Positions 25,851 to 35,047 of a stretch of 64,000 bases of DNA are shown one piece after another. The position numbers and the translations under genes are program-made. The stretch covers positions 1 to 64,000 of the forward strand of contig CAZZKE010000003.1 in the NCBI GenBank assembly GCA_964655005.1, given 5' to 3'. The notes beneath the pieces are model-generated. The model saw only the letters and a program-made list of their open reading frames with translations, searched no databases and was not told where the DNA came from. The stretch is from CAZZKE01 sp964655005 (lineage in GTDB: Bacteria > Pseudomonadota > Alphaproteobacteria > Rhodospirillales > JABHCV01). Position 1 is the first letter of the stretch. Each line of letters begins with the position of its first letter.

Positions 25851-26303
25851 TCAAGGCCAATTTGGCTTAAGCACCACCATGATAACGATCAGGATCATCA
25901 GTATTGTCGGCGCCTCGTTGGCGTAGCGATAAAATTTCTGGCTTCTGGTATTGCCATCAACGGCGAAATCCCGCTGCCATTTGGTCATCAACATATGCAG
26001 CGCCACCAGCCCGGCGGCGGCGGCCAGCTTTATGTACAGCCAGCCCGACAGCAACGCCGCGCCGCCATTGACCAATAACAGGCCGCCGAACAACAGCGAA
26101 CTCAGCATGGCCGGATTCATGATCGCCCGCAACAGCCGGCGTTCCATGATCTTGAAAAGCTCAGAAGTCTCCGAACCCGGCGTCGCTACCGCATGATAAA
26201 CAAACAGCCGGGGCAGATAGAGCAGCCCTGCCATCCAGGCAATAACGCTGATAATATGCAGCGCCTTGGCCCATAGGAATTCTGTCGCCGAAAGCTCAAA
26301 CAT
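25851..26303 (-). CDS. hemJ: Protoporphyrinogen oxidase HemJ
   Basis: This 150-residue, four-helix membrane protein matches HemJ (formerly UPF0093), which converts protoporphyrinogen IX to protoporphyrin IX in bacteria lacking HemG/HemY. The conserved His in AKALHIISVIAWMAG and the downstream RLLRAIMNPAMLSS and KFYRYANEAPT segments are present. It follows hemH by 10 bases and hemE by 1 kb on the same strand, forming a heme-synthesis cluster. A good RBS (GAGGAAA) precedes the ATG. Confidence 0.92.
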   Translation of the reverse strand: MFELSATEFLWAKALHIISVIAWMAGLLYLPRLFVYHAVATPGSETSELFKIMERRLLRAIMNPAMLSSLLFGGLLLVNGGAALLSGWLYIKLAAAAGLVALHMLMTKWQRDFAVDGNTRSQKFYRYANEAPTILMILIVIMVVLKPNWP

Positions 26304-26313
26304 CGGATTTCCT

Positions 26314-27354
26314 CTAATTCAACGGACAGGCCGGGCAATCGTCCGGACACGCCCGCGCCCCGTCGCCCGAGGTTATAACAGCGGCGGCGGCGCTGTCACC
26401 CCCGTTTAGGGCATTCACGACAAGCCCTTTCAGGGCGGCGATGAAGGCCGGGTTATCGGCTACTGTCGGGGCCCGGCAGTAGGCCGGCACCTTTAGCTTT
26501 TCGGCCAGTTCACGATATTCGATATCCAGTTCCACCAGGGTTTCGGCATGTTCCGAAACGAACGACACCGGGACCATCACCACCGCCTTGCCGTCACCGG
26601 CGGCGCGGGCTATTTCGTCTTCGGTCGACGGCCCGATCCATTGCAGCCGCCCGACCCGGCTCTGGTAACACACCGTCCAGTCCAGATTATCGATGGCCAG
26701 TTTATCGACAATGCCTTTGACGGTCAGTTCGACCTGTCGCGGATAGGGATCGCCGGCATCGACAATTTTTTTCGGCAAACCATGGGCCGAAAACAGCACT
26801 CTCGGCGGCGCCGTCTGCGCCGCCCTGGCGATGGCGGCGGCGGTCAGGCCGGCCACCGCCCCGGTAAAGCCCCGGTTTGCCGGATAGCAGCAAACGGCAT
26901 GGCTCGGCGCATCCAGTCCCGCCACCCCGGCGGCGCGGTTCCAGTCGGTCAGCGAGGAACCCGTCGTCGTCGTCGAAAATTGCGGATACAGCGGCAGCAG
27001 GACGATCCGGTCCGGATCATATTTTTTTACCAGCGCCGCCGTTTCATCGGCCAGCGGATGCCAGTAGCGCATGGCGATGAATATCCTGAAATCACCGGCC
27101 CCATTCAATTGTTCCTGCAGGGCGGCGGCCTGACTGCTGGTGCCCCGCAACAGTGGCGACCAGCCGCCGATGCGGCGGTATATTTGCCGTGCCGTCCTGG
27201 TCCTGCGGCGGGAAATATATTGCGCCAGCAGCCAGCGCATGGGCTGTGGTGCGCCGATGATAGCCTTGTCGCTGAACAGGTTGTACAGAAACGGCTGAAC
27301 CGCCTCAAGGCTGTCCGGCCCGCCCAGATTGAACAGCACGACGGCGGTTCTCAT
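26314..27354 (-). CDS. hemH: Ferrochelatase
   Basis: This 346-residue enzyme inserts ferrous iron into protoporphyrin IX as the last step of heme synthesis. It begins RTAVVLFNLGGPDSLEAVQPFLYNLF and holds the active-site His region LFSAHGLPKKIV plus FVSEHAETLVELDIEY. The C-terminal Cys run (ACPDDCPACPLN, three Cys) may coordinate an Fe-S cluster, as reported for some bacterial ferrochelatases. Its start overlaps the hemE stop as ATGA. Confidence 0.95.
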   Translation of the reverse strand: MRTAVVLFNLGGPDSLEAVQPFLYNLFSDKAIIGAPQPMRWLLAQYISRRRTRTARQIYRRIGGWSPLLRGTSSQAAALQEQLNGAGDFRIFIAMRYWHPLADETAALVKKYDPDRIVLLPLYPQFSTTTTGSSLTDWNRAAGVAGLDAPSHAVCCYPANRGFTGAVAGLTAAAIARAAQTAPPRVLFSAHGLPKKIVDAGDPYPRQVELTVKGIVDKLAIDNLDWTVCYQSRVGRLQWIGPSTEDEIARAAGDGKAVVMVPVSFVSEHAETLVELDIEYRELAEKLKVPAYCRAPTVADNPAFIAALKGLVVNALNGGDSAAAAVITSGDGARACPDDCPACPLN

Positions 27355-28382
27355 GACCCCCAGTCACGGATAATCCGGCTAAGCCGCGCCACATGTTCCG
27401 GCGGCGTCTGGGGCAGAATACCGTGCCCCAGATTGAAGATAAACGGGCCGCCGGTCAGGTTTTGCAGAATTTGCCGTATTTCGACCTCCATGCGATCGCC
27501 GCCGGCGATCAGCGCCATGTTATCAAGATTTCCCTGCACCGTGCACAGCGGTTGCAGGACCCGGGAAGCCCAGTCTATCGGCACCGTGTGATCCAGGCTG
27601 ACTCCGTCGACGCCGGTCCGTTCTATGAAGGTCGGATAAAGCAGGCCGGCGCCGCGCGGGAAACCGATCACCGGCACATGCGGGTGCGCCGCCTTGATTT
27701 TCCTGACAATCGCCGCCGTCGGTTCCAGCACCCATTTTTCGAACTGCGACGGGCCCAGCACCCCGGCCCAGGTATCGAACAGCTGAATAACCTCGGCGCC
27801 ATGGTCTATCTGGGCAATCAGATATGCCGATGTCGCCTCGACCAGCAGCTGGATCAGGCGGCCGAAGCCATCGGGATCGCTATAGGCCCAGGTCCGGCAG
27901 GCGGTGTAATCCTTGCTGCCGTGACCTTCGACCATATAGGTCGCCACCGTCCACGGCGACCCGGCGAAACCGATCAGCGCCGTTGCCGCCGGTATTTCCC
28001 GGGAAAGCCGTTTGACGGTCTCGTAAACCGGGGCCAGATGATCGTGCAGGCGGTCCACACTCAATCGCCCCAGATCGGCGGCCCCGCGCACCGGTTCCAG
28101 AACCGGCCCCTGGCCTTCCCTGAATTCCACCTTTTGCCCCAGCGCGTCCGGAATCACCAGAATATCGCTGAACAGAATCGCCGCATCCATGCCGAAACGG
28201 CGGAGCGGTTGCAGAGTCACTTCCACCGCCAGATCCGGCGTATAGCAAAAATCCAGGAAGTTTTTACAACCGCCGCGAATTTCGCGATATTCCGGCAGGT
28301 ATCGGCCGGCCTGGCGCATCAGCCAGAATGGCGGCCTGGGCAGGGTTTCTCCGTTAAGGGCGCGTAGGAAATATTTTGTCAT
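27351..28382 (-). CDS. hemE: Uroporphyrinogen decarboxylase
   Basis: This 343-residue enzyme makes coproporphyrinogen III from uroporphyrinogen III. Family motifs are PFWLMRQAGRYLPEYR, FSDILVIPDALGQKVEF, GFAGSPWTVATYMVEG and FPRGAGLLYP. It is the first gene left of the proposed replication origin, where hemE is found in Caulobacter and Rickettsia. GAGAG lies about 8 bases before the ATG. Confidence 0.97.
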   Translation of the reverse strand: MTKYFLRALNGETLPRPPFWLMRQAGRYLPEYREIRGGCKNFLDFCYTPDLAVEVTLQPLRRFGMDAAILFSDILVIPDALGQKVEFREGQGPVLEPVRGAADLGRLSVDRLHDHLAPVYETVKRLSREIPAATALIGFAGSPWTVATYMVEGHGSKDYTACRTWAYSDPDGFGRLIQLLVEATSAYLIAQIDHGAEVIQLFDTWAGVLGPSQFEKWVLEPTAAIVRKIKAAHPHVPVIGFPRGAGLLYPTFIERTGVDGVSLDHTVPIDWASRVLQPLCTVQGNLDNMALIAGGDRMEVEIRQILQNLTGGPFIFNLGHGILPQTPPEHVARLSRIIRDWGS

Positions 28383-28820
28383 GTGCTCTCTGGGCAGGGA
28401 TCAAGGGGCGCTGAAAAAACATTATCCGAGACGGTCCCGTTACCCTACCCTAATAATATATTTTATAAAAAAAGGCAGTTGTGGTTGTAGTCCGGATGAT
28501 AACGGGGATTAAAATTTATCAACAGTTTATCCGGAAGCAGCGGAGCAACCACGGAAGCGATCCGCCGTATTGTGAATTAACCGCCCGGAATGGGCAAATA
28601 TATGCGTTATAATTGGGTGAATCAGGTGGAAAAGATATCCACGATAAAGTTATCGGCTATATTTCCATTAGCAATATCGGTCGCGGGGGCTCTTGATTAT
28701 GACAGGTATGTATTTAGGGGCTTCGGGGATGATTTTCGAAAAACAGGGGAATAACGGAATTATCCACATATCGTCATCGAGTTATATCGTTGAGTATTTT
28801 TCCGACAGTTAGACAGGGCT
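28383..28820. other. Probable chromosomal replication origin (oriC)
   Basis: This 438-base gene-free stretch is markedly AT-rich. It contains one perfect DnaA box (TTATCCACA, 28760-28768), one near-perfect (TTATCAACA, 28516-28524) and weaker variants near 28411, 28527 and 28635. An AT-rich patch at 28447-28473 could be the unwinding element. Its position between hemE and the DUF299 gene matches the known Caulobacter/Rickettsia origin. Nearby genes are transcribed away from it on both sides, and two parS sites lie within 11 kb. Confidence 0.8.
28760..28768 (+). promoter_or_regulatory. DnaA box (consensus)
   Basis: TTATCCACA is the perfect high-affinity DnaA box. It is located within the proposed oriC, 53 bases before ppsR. 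Confidence 0.85.
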
Positions 28821-29648
28821 ATGGCAAACAGATTATTTCATCTTCATCTGGTGTCGGATTCGACCGGCGACACCCTTCACATGGTAACCAGGGCATCGCT
28901 GGTGCAGTTCGACAATATCGAAGCCACCGAACATATCTGGAGCATGGTCCGCAACCGGGAACAGATTCAGGAAGTCCTTGACGCCCTGAAGGAAAATCCG
29001 GGTTTCGTCCTTTATACGGTTGTCGATGCTAATCTTCGCCGCCAGCTGGAAGACGGCTGCCGGGAATTGAAGGCGCCGTGTATTCCCATTCTGGATACCA
29101 TAGTCAATGCCCTGGGCGGCTACCTGGATATCGAAACCCATGCCGCGCCGGGTCGTCAGCATGTACTGGACGCCGATTACTTCGGCCGCATCGAAGCCAT
29201 GCATTTTGTGCTTAACCATGATGACGGACAATCGACCAGGACCCTTGATGAAGCCGACGTCATCATCGTCGGCGTCTCGCGGACATCGAAGACACCGACT
29301 TGCATTTATCTGGCCAACCGGGGCCTGAAGGCGGCCAACGTGCCGATCGTGCCGGGTTGCCGGTTGCCGGACGAATTGATGCAGGCGGAAAAGCCGTTGA
29401 TCGTCGGGCTGACCAACGATGCCCGGCAACTGGTGCAAATTCGCCGCAACCGGCTGCGTTCCCTGGGCCAGGACGAAGAAACCGATTACGTCGATATTGA
29501 AACCGTGACGCGCGAAATCAGAGACGCCAAGCGGCTTTATACAAGGCAGGGCTGGCCGGTTATCGATGTCACGCGTAAATCGATCGAGGAAGTCTCGGCC
29601 AACATACTGCAACTGTACAATCACCGGCTGGAACAAATCAGTGATTAA
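28821..29648 (+). CDS. ppsR: PEP synthetase/PPDK regulatory kinase-phosphorylase (DUF299)
   Basis: This 275-residue cytoplasmic protein both phosphorylates (with ADP) and dephosphorylates pyruvate,phosphate dikinase or PEP synthetase. The P-loop-like motif VGVSRTSKTPTCIYLA starts near residue 150, and HLVSDSTGDTL opens the protein. It is the first gene right of the proposed origin, transcribed away from it, with aroE overlapping its 3' end. Confidence 0.93.
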   Translation: MANRLFHLHLVSDSTGDTLHMVTRASLVQFDNIEATEHIWSMVRNREQIQEVLDALKENPGFVLYTVVDANLRRQLEDGCRELKAPCIPILDTIVNALGGYLDIETHAAPGRQHVLDADYFGRIEAMHFVLNHDDGQSTRTLDEADVIIVGVSRTSKTPTCIYLANRGLKAANVPIVPGCRLPDELMQAEKPLIVGLTNDARQLVQIRRNRLRSLGQDEETDYVDIETVTREIRDAKRLYTRQGWPVIDVTRKSIEEVSANILQLYNHRLEQISD

Positions 29649-30468
29649 GTCCGGCGTTATCGGCTGGCCGGTCGGCCATTCCCTGTCGCCACGGCTGCAC
29701 GGTTACTGGCTGCGACGGTATAACATAAACGGCTCCTACCGGGCCCTGCCGGTGCGGCCCGAAGAATTGCCATCGGCGGTTCAGGATTTAATCGCCGGGG
29801 GTTATCGCGGCTGCAATGTAACCGTCCCCCACAAAGAAGCCGTGATGACCTGTCTTGACGGAATATCGGCAAAAGCCCGGCGCATCGGCGCGGTCAACAC
29901 GATCGTCATCGAAGATGGCGCCGCCAAGGGCGACAATACCGATGGTTTTGGCTTTATGGAAAATCTTGCCGCCGGGGCCCCCGGCTTCGCCGCCGCCGAT
30001 GGGCCGGCGGTGGTGCTTGGGGCCGGCGGTGGCGCCCGCGCCGTGGTCGCGGCGCTGATCGATGCCGGGGCCCGCGATATCAGGCTGCTTAACCGGACCC
30101 GCGAACGGGCCGAAAAGCTGGCCGCCGACCTGGGCGGGCCGATTTCCGTTCTGGACTGGCGGCAACGGTCCGGCCGCCTGGATGGCGCGGCCCTGCTGGT
30201 CAACGCCACAACCATGGGCATGACCGGCGCCCCGCCCCTGGAGATATCCCTTGATGGCCTGGCCGCGACGGCGCTTGTCACCGATCTGGTTTATGCGCCG
30301 TTGCAGACAAATCTTCTGGCCGCCGCCGCCGCCCGGGGCAACCCGGTCGTCGACGGTATCGGCATGTTGCTGCATCAGGCCCGGCCCGGCTTCGCCGCCT
30401 GGTTCGGGGTCGAACCGCAGGTTGACGACGGCCTGCGCCGCCATGTTCTGGCCGGGATGAAGCCGTGA
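29641..30468 (+). CDS. aroE: Shikimate dehydrogenase
   Basis: This 275-residue NADP-dependent enzyme reduces 3-dehydroshikimate in aromatic amino acid synthesis. Markers are GVIGWPVGHSLSPRLHGYWL, the catalytic Lys in NVTVPHKEAV, NTDGFGFM and the nucleotide-binding GAGGGARAVVAAL with NRT. The start is the GTG at 29641, which overlaps the ppsR stop by 8 bases; no ATG gives a complete N-terminus. Confidence 0.95.
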   Translation: MIKSGVIGWPVGHSLSPRLHGYWLRRYNINGSYRALPVRPEELPSAVQDLIAGGYRGCNVTVPHKEAVMTCLDGISAKARRIGAVNTIVIEDGAAKGDNTDGFGFMENLAAGAPGFAAADGPAVVLGAGGGARAVVAALIDAGARDIRLLNRTRERAEKLAADLGGPISVLDWRQRSGRLDGAALLVNATTMGMTGAPPLEISLDGLAATALVTDLVYAPLQTNLLAAAAARGNPVVDGIGMLLHQARPGFAAWFGVEPQVDDGLRRHVLAGMKP

Positions 30469-31073
30469 AGATTATCGGCCTGACCGGCTCTATCGGCATG
30501 GGTAAATCGTGCGCGGCACAGGCCTTTCGTTCCTGCGGCGTGGCGGTCTACGACGCCGACGCCGAAATTCACAAGCTGCTGGCCGCCGGCGGCGGTGGCG
30601 TCGCCGATGTCGCCCGGGCGTTTCCGGGGGTCCTTGGCCGGGATGACCGGGACCGCGATTATATAAACCGGGCCAGGCTGGCCGCCCTGGTTTTCGGCGA
30701 TGATCCGGCCCTGCGCCGCCTGGAAGGTATCCTGCACCCCCTGGCCGGCCGGGCCAAGGCCAGGTTTATCGCCCTGGCCGGGCGGCGCGGCGAATCGATG
30801 GTGGTGCTGGATATACCGTTGTTGCTGGAAACCGGCGGCGATGCCGATTGCGATTTTGTCGTTGTCGTCAGCGCCCCGCCGTTTGTCCAGCGGCAACGGG
30901 TGCTGCGCCGCCCCGGCATGACTCCGGAACGGCTGCAATCGATTTTGGCCAGGCAAATTCCCGATCATGAAAAACGGCGGCGGGCGGATTTCGTGGTGCG
31001 GACCGGACTAGGCCGCGCCTTCAGCTTGCGCGCCATCGCCGGGTTTGTCAGAATTGTCGGAGATTTTTCATGA
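30465..31073 (+). CDS. coaE: Dephospho-CoA kinase
   Basis: This 202-residue P-loop kinase carries out the last step of coenzyme A synthesis. The P-loop is GSIGMGKS (residues 8-15), followed by DADAEIHKLL and the lid RRPGMTPERLQSILARQIP. It starts with GTG at 30465, overlapping the aroE stop by 4 bases. This aroE-coaE-dnaQ order is conserved in alphaproteobacteria. Confidence 0.95.
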   Translation: MKIIGLTGSIGMGKSCAAQAFRSCGVAVYDADAEIHKLLAAGGGGVADVARAFPGVLGRDDRDRDYINRARLAALVFGDDPALRRLEGILHPLAGRAKARFIALAGRRGESMVVLDIPLLLETGGDADCDFVVVVSAPPFVQRQRVLRRPGMTPERLQSILARQIPDHEKRRRADFVVRTGLGRAFSLRAIAGFVRIVGDFS

Positions 31074-31088
31074 ATAAGGGTATCGGCC

Positions 31089-31778
31089 ATGCGTGAAATT
31101 GTTCTCGATACGGAAACTACCGGGCTTAACCCGCTGGGCGGCCATCGCATCGTCGAGATCGGCTGCGTCGAGCTGGAAAATCACATGCTTACCGACAGCA
31201 CCTATCACCAATATATAAACCCCGAACGGGATATGCCCGAGGCGGCCTTCGCCATCCACGGGCTGTCACGGGAATTTCTGTCGGACCAGCCGCTGTTCGT
31301 CGATATCGCCGATGACTTTCTGGCCTTTATCGGTTCGTCGCCGCTGATTATCCACAATGCCTCGTTCGATATCGGCTTTATCAACGCCGAACTGGCCCGG
31401 ATCAACCGCGCGGCGGTGCCGATAGCCCGCGCCATCGATACCGTGGCCATGGCCCGGCAGAAATTTCCCGGCGCCCAGGCCAGCCTGGATGCGCTGTGCC
31501 GCCGCTTCGGGATCGATAATTCCGGTCGCCAACTGCACGGGGCATTGCTCGATTCGGAACTGCTGGCCGAAGTTTATCTGGAACTGATCGGCGGTCGCCA
31601 GCCGGGGCTGGTGCTGTCGGGACAAACCGGACCCGGCGGCCCGGACCGGACGACGCCGGAAAACGGCCCGGCGGCGGAAGTCCTGCCGCCCCGGCCGCAC
31701 CAGCCGACCGCCGCAGAACTGGCCGCCCATGCCGAATTTATCGACCGTCTTGACGATCCGGTGTGGAAGCTTGGCTAG
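31089..31778 (+). CDS. dnaQ: DNA polymerase III epsilon subunit (3'-5' exonuclease)
   Basis: This 229-residue proofreading exonuclease of the DEDDh type contains DTETTGLNP (Exo I), FIGSSPLIIHNASFDIGFINAEL (Exo II) and HGALLDSELLAEVYLEL (Exo III, with the catalytic His). A Pro-rich linker and a C-terminal tail (AAELAAHAEFIDRLDDPVW) follow, as in the clamp/polymerase-binding part. It lies 15 bases after coaE and ends 3 bases before the convergent secB. Confidence 0.95.
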   Translation: MREIVLDTETTGLNPLGGHRIVEIGCVELENHMLTDSTYHQYINPERDMPEAAFAIHGLSREFLSDQPLFVDIADDFLAFIGSSPLIIHNASFDIGFINAELARINRAAVPIARAIDTVAMARQKFPGAQASLDALCRRFGIDNSGRQLHGALLDSELLAEVYLELIGGRQPGLVLSGQTGPGGPDRTTPENGPAAEVLPPRPHQPTAAELAAHAEFIDRLDDPVWKLG

Positions 31779-31781
31779 TCC

Positions 31782-32303
31782 CTAATTCTTGTCGGCGCCG
31801 TTACCGCCCTTGTCGCCGCCGCCGTCCGCCTCGGCCTGTTGCTGCTGGAACATCGCAACGAAATCAACCGGGGCCAGCATTAGCGGCGGGAAGCCGCCGT
31901 CCCGGGTGGCATCGGCGACGATGTTGCGGGCGAACGGGAACAACAACCTGGGGCATTCGATCAACAGCACCGCCTGCAGGTGTTCCTGGGGCACGTTCAG
32001 GGTAAAAACCCCGCCATAGACAAGTTCGGTCATGAAGGCGGTGGTATCGCCGATGCTACATTCGCCGCGAATATGAAGCTGGACTTCGAACACATTTTCC
32101 TGCAACGGCTGGGCGTTGACGTTGACATTAATGCTGACGTCGGGGGAACTGGACTGCAATTGCGTGAAGATACCGGGTGTCGCCGGGGCCTCGAACGACA
32201 GATCCTTGATATACTGCGCGTTAATGGCGATCGGTGCGGTCGCGGCCTCGGTGTTTTCCGCATCTGCCTCTTTTTCCGTCGCCTCTTTCGCTTCTTCGGT
32301 CAT
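31782..32303 (-). CDS. secB: Protein-export chaperone SecB
   Basis: This 173-residue tetrameric chaperone keeps precursors unfolded for SecA. The core (INAQYIKDLSFEAP, VQLHIRGECSIGDTTAFMTELVYGGVF, IECPRLLFPFARNIVADATRDGGFPPLMLAPVDF) is intact. It has acidic, low-complexity extensions at both ends (EEAKEATEKEADAENTEA and ADGGGDKGGNGADKN). It is convergent with dnaQ. Confidence 0.95.
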   Translation of the reverse strand: MTEEAKEATEKEADAENTEAATAPIAINAQYIKDLSFEAPATPGIFTQLQSSSPDVSINVNVNAQPLQENVFEVQLHIRGECSIGDTTAFMTELVYGGVFTLNVPQEHLQAVLLIECPRLLFPFARNIVADATRDGGFPPLMLAPVDFVAMFQQQQAEADGGGDKGGNGADKN

Positions 32304-32373
32304 TTTGAACGGGCCCCGTTAAATTAATTGCAAATCAGTGGCTAACACGGAACGGGCTGTAAAAACAACCACC

Positions 32374-32850
32374 CTATTGCGGTGGCCGTAACCTGTTTTT
32401 CGGATCGTTCGGGTCCTGCGGACCGGGCCGGTCGCCGCCGTCGACTTCGTAATACTCGCCATCGATAATTGTCGCGCCGCCGCCGCCATGCATCGAAACC
32501 GACAGCCGCCGGACCAGCCCGCCCAGAATGAAAGACCGAAAAGGCGGCACGAACAGTAAAAAACCGACCGCGTCGGTAACGAACCCCGGCGTCAGCAACA
32601 GCAGCCCGGCGACGGCCAGGCACAGCCCGTCAAAAAGCTCGGCTACCGGCGGCCTGCCGGCGTTCATGCTTTCCTGGGCCCGTTTCAGGGTCGCCAGACC
32701 CTGGCGGCGCAACAGGGCGGCGCCGATAGCGGCGGTCAGCACCACGCCGGCCAGCGTCGGCCACAGGCCGAGAATTTCTCCGGCCTGAATGAAGACGGCG
32801 ATTTCCACGATCGGCACGGCGATCATCAGCAGCAGGATTAGCCCGACCAT
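32374..32850 (-). CDS. fxsA: FxsA family membrane protein
   Basis: This 158-residue inner-membrane protein has an N-terminal pair of helices (VGLILLLMIAVPIVEIAVFIQAGE..., LAGVVLTAAIGAALLRRQGLATL). A further hydrophobic segment (LFDGLCLAVAGLLLLTPGFVTDAVGFLL) follows, then a cytoplasmic tail. FxsA was first noted for suppressing F-plasmid exclusion of phage T7; its normal role is unclear. The neighbours secB, a Tim44-like gene and mltA keep the usual alphaproteobacterial order. Confidence 0.9.
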   Translation of the reverse strand: MVGLILLLMIAVPIVEIAVFIQAGEILGLWPTLAGVVLTAAIGAALLRRQGLATLKRAQESMNAGRPPVAELFDGLCLAVAGLLLLTPGFVTDAVGFLLFVPPFRSFILGGLVRRLSVSMHGGGGATIIDGEYYEVDGGDRPGPQDPNDPKNRLRPPQ

Positions 32851-33093
32851 TTATCAAACGCTCCTTGGTATAATTTCATCTATGCACCTTGTTCGCCAAG
32901 CCAGGACACCTTATTTAAGGTACGGAGCCGGTAAGTCAAATGCCGGCAAACCGGAACCGGCCCGCCGGCGCCCCTTGGTATTGCTGGACCTTGACCGGGT
33001 AAGCCGCTAACCTGCCCGGCAGGGTCACGCGCGCAAGGATTTTTCGGGCGCTATTTAGTAACAGGACGCATGTAAGGCTATTGTTTAATTATT

Positions 33094-33795
33094 ATGGGTA
33101 ACGGCTTCCAATTCTTCGATATTATTCTTTTCGCGATGATCGCGGTCTTCCTGATTTTGCGCCTTCGCAGCGTCCTTGGGCGCCGGGATGGCGACGAGGG
33201 CGGGCTGCCCGATATTTTCGACCGCCTGCTGAACCCGAATAAAAAGCCCGGCCCCGGGGCCAAGGCCGGCGCCGACGGCAATGTTGTCAAGCTCGCCGAC
33301 AAGCCACCATCCGGCGCCGAGCCCGAACCGTCGCCGCAAACACCCCTTGGCGCCGGCGTCGCCGCCATCACCGCCGTCGATCCCGGCTTCGATCTGGCCG
33401 AATTCGTCTCCGGCGCCCGGATGGCCTTCGAATTAATACTAAGCGCCTATGCCTCGGGCGATTCCGGCGCCCTGAAACCGCTGCTGGGGGCCGATGTCTT
33501 CGCCAACTTCGACAAATCCATTCGCGACCGCGAGGCCGCCGGCCAAGCCATGGAAGAAACCCTGGTTTCCATCAAATCCGCCGAAGCCATCGAGGCCGAA
33601 CTGGCGGGCGACGAGGCGCAGGTCACGGTGAAGCTGGTAAGCGAGCAGGTACACGCGCTGTTCGATGCCGATGGCGAGGTTATCGAAGGCGATCCCAATC
33701 AGGTCATTACCGTCACCGATTTCTGGACCTTCGTACGCAATACCAAGGCCCGCGATCCGAACTGGACGCTGGTCGCGACCCGTAGCCTGGACTGA
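33094..33795 (+). CDS. Tim44-like (TimA) membrane-associated protein
   Basis: This 233-residue protein has one N-terminal membrane helix (FFDIILFAMIAVFLILRL), a charged linker (LGRRDGDEGG...) and a Tim44-like C-terminal domain (FVSGARMAFELILSAYASGD..., ITVTDFWTFVRNTKARDPNWTLVATRS). Bacterial Tim44-like proteins are related to a subunit of the mitochondrial import motor; the bacterial role is not settled. It is placed before mltA (6-base gap), as in many alphaproteobacteria. No clear ribosome-binding site is visible at its ATG. Confidence 0.9.
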   Translation: MGNGFQFFDIILFAMIAVFLILRLRSVLGRRDGDEGGLPDIFDRLLNPNKKPGPGAKAGADGNVVKLADKPPSGAEPEPSPQTPLGAGVAAITAVDPGFDLAEFVSGARMAFELILSAYASGDSGALKPLLGADVFANFDKSIRDREAAGQAMEETLVSIKSAEAIEAELAGDEAQVTVKLVSEQVHALFDADGEVIEGDPNQVITVTDFWTFVRNTKARDPNWTLVATRSLD

Positions 33796-33801
33796 TCCGC
33801 C

Positions 33802-35040
33802 GTGGGCCGGTCGGTCGCCCTGATCCTGCTTGCCGCCCTTTCTCTGCTGGTTTCGGCCTGTGTCTCCGCGCCGCCCCCCCCACCACCGCCACCGGAAGCG
33901 CCGCCGCCCGCCGTCAGGGCCGCCGCCCCGGAGCAAAAACTGTCTTTGGTCAGGACCACATTCGAAAAACTGCCGGGCTGGCGCGGCGACAGCCACATGG
34001 CGGCCATCGCGCCGTTGCTCCGGTCGTGCCGCCGCCTGGCGAATATGGCCGACCAAAAGCGGCTCGGTTACGGCGCCGCCGCCGCCGGGACCGTCGCCGC
34101 CTGGCGGCCTATTTGCGCGGCGGCAGGCCAGCTGTCGGGCCGGGACGCGGCCCTGGCGCGGCGCTTTTTCGAACGCTGGTTCGATCCCTATCTGGCCACC
34201 GCCGATGGCCGGCCCGAAGGCCTGTTCACCGGCTATTTTGAAATGGAACTGAAGGGATCGTGGATAAAAACCGGCACATACACAACGCCGATTTACGAAT
34301 TGCCGCCCGACGTAGCAACCGCCGATCTGGGTGAATTTCGGGCCGGCCAAAAGGGCGGCCTGGTCGGCAAGATCGCCGGCAAGCGGTTTGTTCCCTACGA
34401 TACCCGGGCCGAAATCGACGGCGGTTCGATCGCCGACCGGGGGAGCCAGCCGATACTGTGGGTCGACAGCCCCGTCGACGCCTTCTTCCTGCATGTGCAG
34501 GGTTCCGGTCGGGTCATTATGGGCGATGGCTCAATCGTCCGCCTGGGCTATGCCGGACGCAACGGGCGGCCCTACCGGTCGATCGGCGCCGAACTGATCC
34601 GGCGCGGCGAACTGACCCGCGAACGCACTTCCATGCAGTCGATCCGGGCCTGGCTGCGGGACCACCCCGGCCAGGCCGCCGCCCTGATGGCGGGCAATCC
34701 GTCCTATATATTTTTCCGCGTGGTCGAGGGCGCCCTGAAACCGCTGGACCCGCAACAGGGGCCGGTCGGGGCCGCCGGGGTGCCGTTGACGCCGGGCCGC
34801 AGCCTGGCCGTCGATCGCCGCTACATACCCTTGGGGCTGCCGGTCTGGCTCGACACCACCGACCCGCTCGATCCCGGACAGCCGCTGCGCCGGCTGGTCA
34901 TTACCCAGGATACCGGCAGCGCCATCAAGGGCCCGGTGCGCGGCGACCTGTTCTGGGGCTTCGGCGCGGCGGCGGCGACGCGGGCCGGCCTGATGAAGCA
35001 GCCGGGGCGCTACTTCCTGTTGCTGCCGAAGCGGCGCTGA
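33802..35040 (+). CDS. mltA: Membrane-bound lytic murein transglycosylase A
   Basis: This 412-residue lipoprotein (lipobox LLVSACVS, then a Pro-rich linker) cleaves peptidoglycan glycan strands to 1,6-anhydromuramic acid ends. The MltA domain contains GLFTGYFEMELKGS, VDSPVDAFFLHVQGSGRV and the 3D-type catalytic end VITQDTGSAIKGPVRGDLFWG with two conserved Asp. The start codon is GTG at 33802. It is anchored in the outer membrane facing the periplasm. Confidence 0.95.
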   Translation: MGRSVALILLAALSLLVSACVSAPPPPPPPPEAPPPAVRAAAPEQKLSLVRTTFEKLPGWRGDSHMAAIAPLLRSCRRLANMADQKRLGYGAAAAGTVAAWRPICAAAGQLSGRDAALARRFFERWFDPYLATADGRPEGLFTGYFEMELKGSWIKTGTYTTPIYELPPDVATADLGEFRAGQKGGLVGKIAGKRFVPYDTRAEIDGGSIADRGSQPILWVDSPVDAFFLHVQGSGRVIMGDGSIVRLGYAGRNGRPYRSIGAELIRRGELTRERTSMQSIRAWLRDHPGQAAALMAGNPSYIFFRVVEGALKPLDPQQGPVGAAGVPLTPGRSLAVDRRYIPLGLPVWLDTTDPLDPGQPLRRLVITQDTGSAIKGPVRGDLFWGFGAAAATRAGLMKQPGRYFLLLPKRR

Positions 35041-35047
35041 GCGGATC

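Noticed and set aside
25853..25870. GGCCAATTTGGC-like repeat at the end of hemJ as a terminator
   Set aside because: No usable loop or T-run on the hemJ strand.
27393..28367. 324-codon frame antisense to hemE
   Set aside because: hemE is intact and the antisense product is Arg/Gln-rich nonsense.
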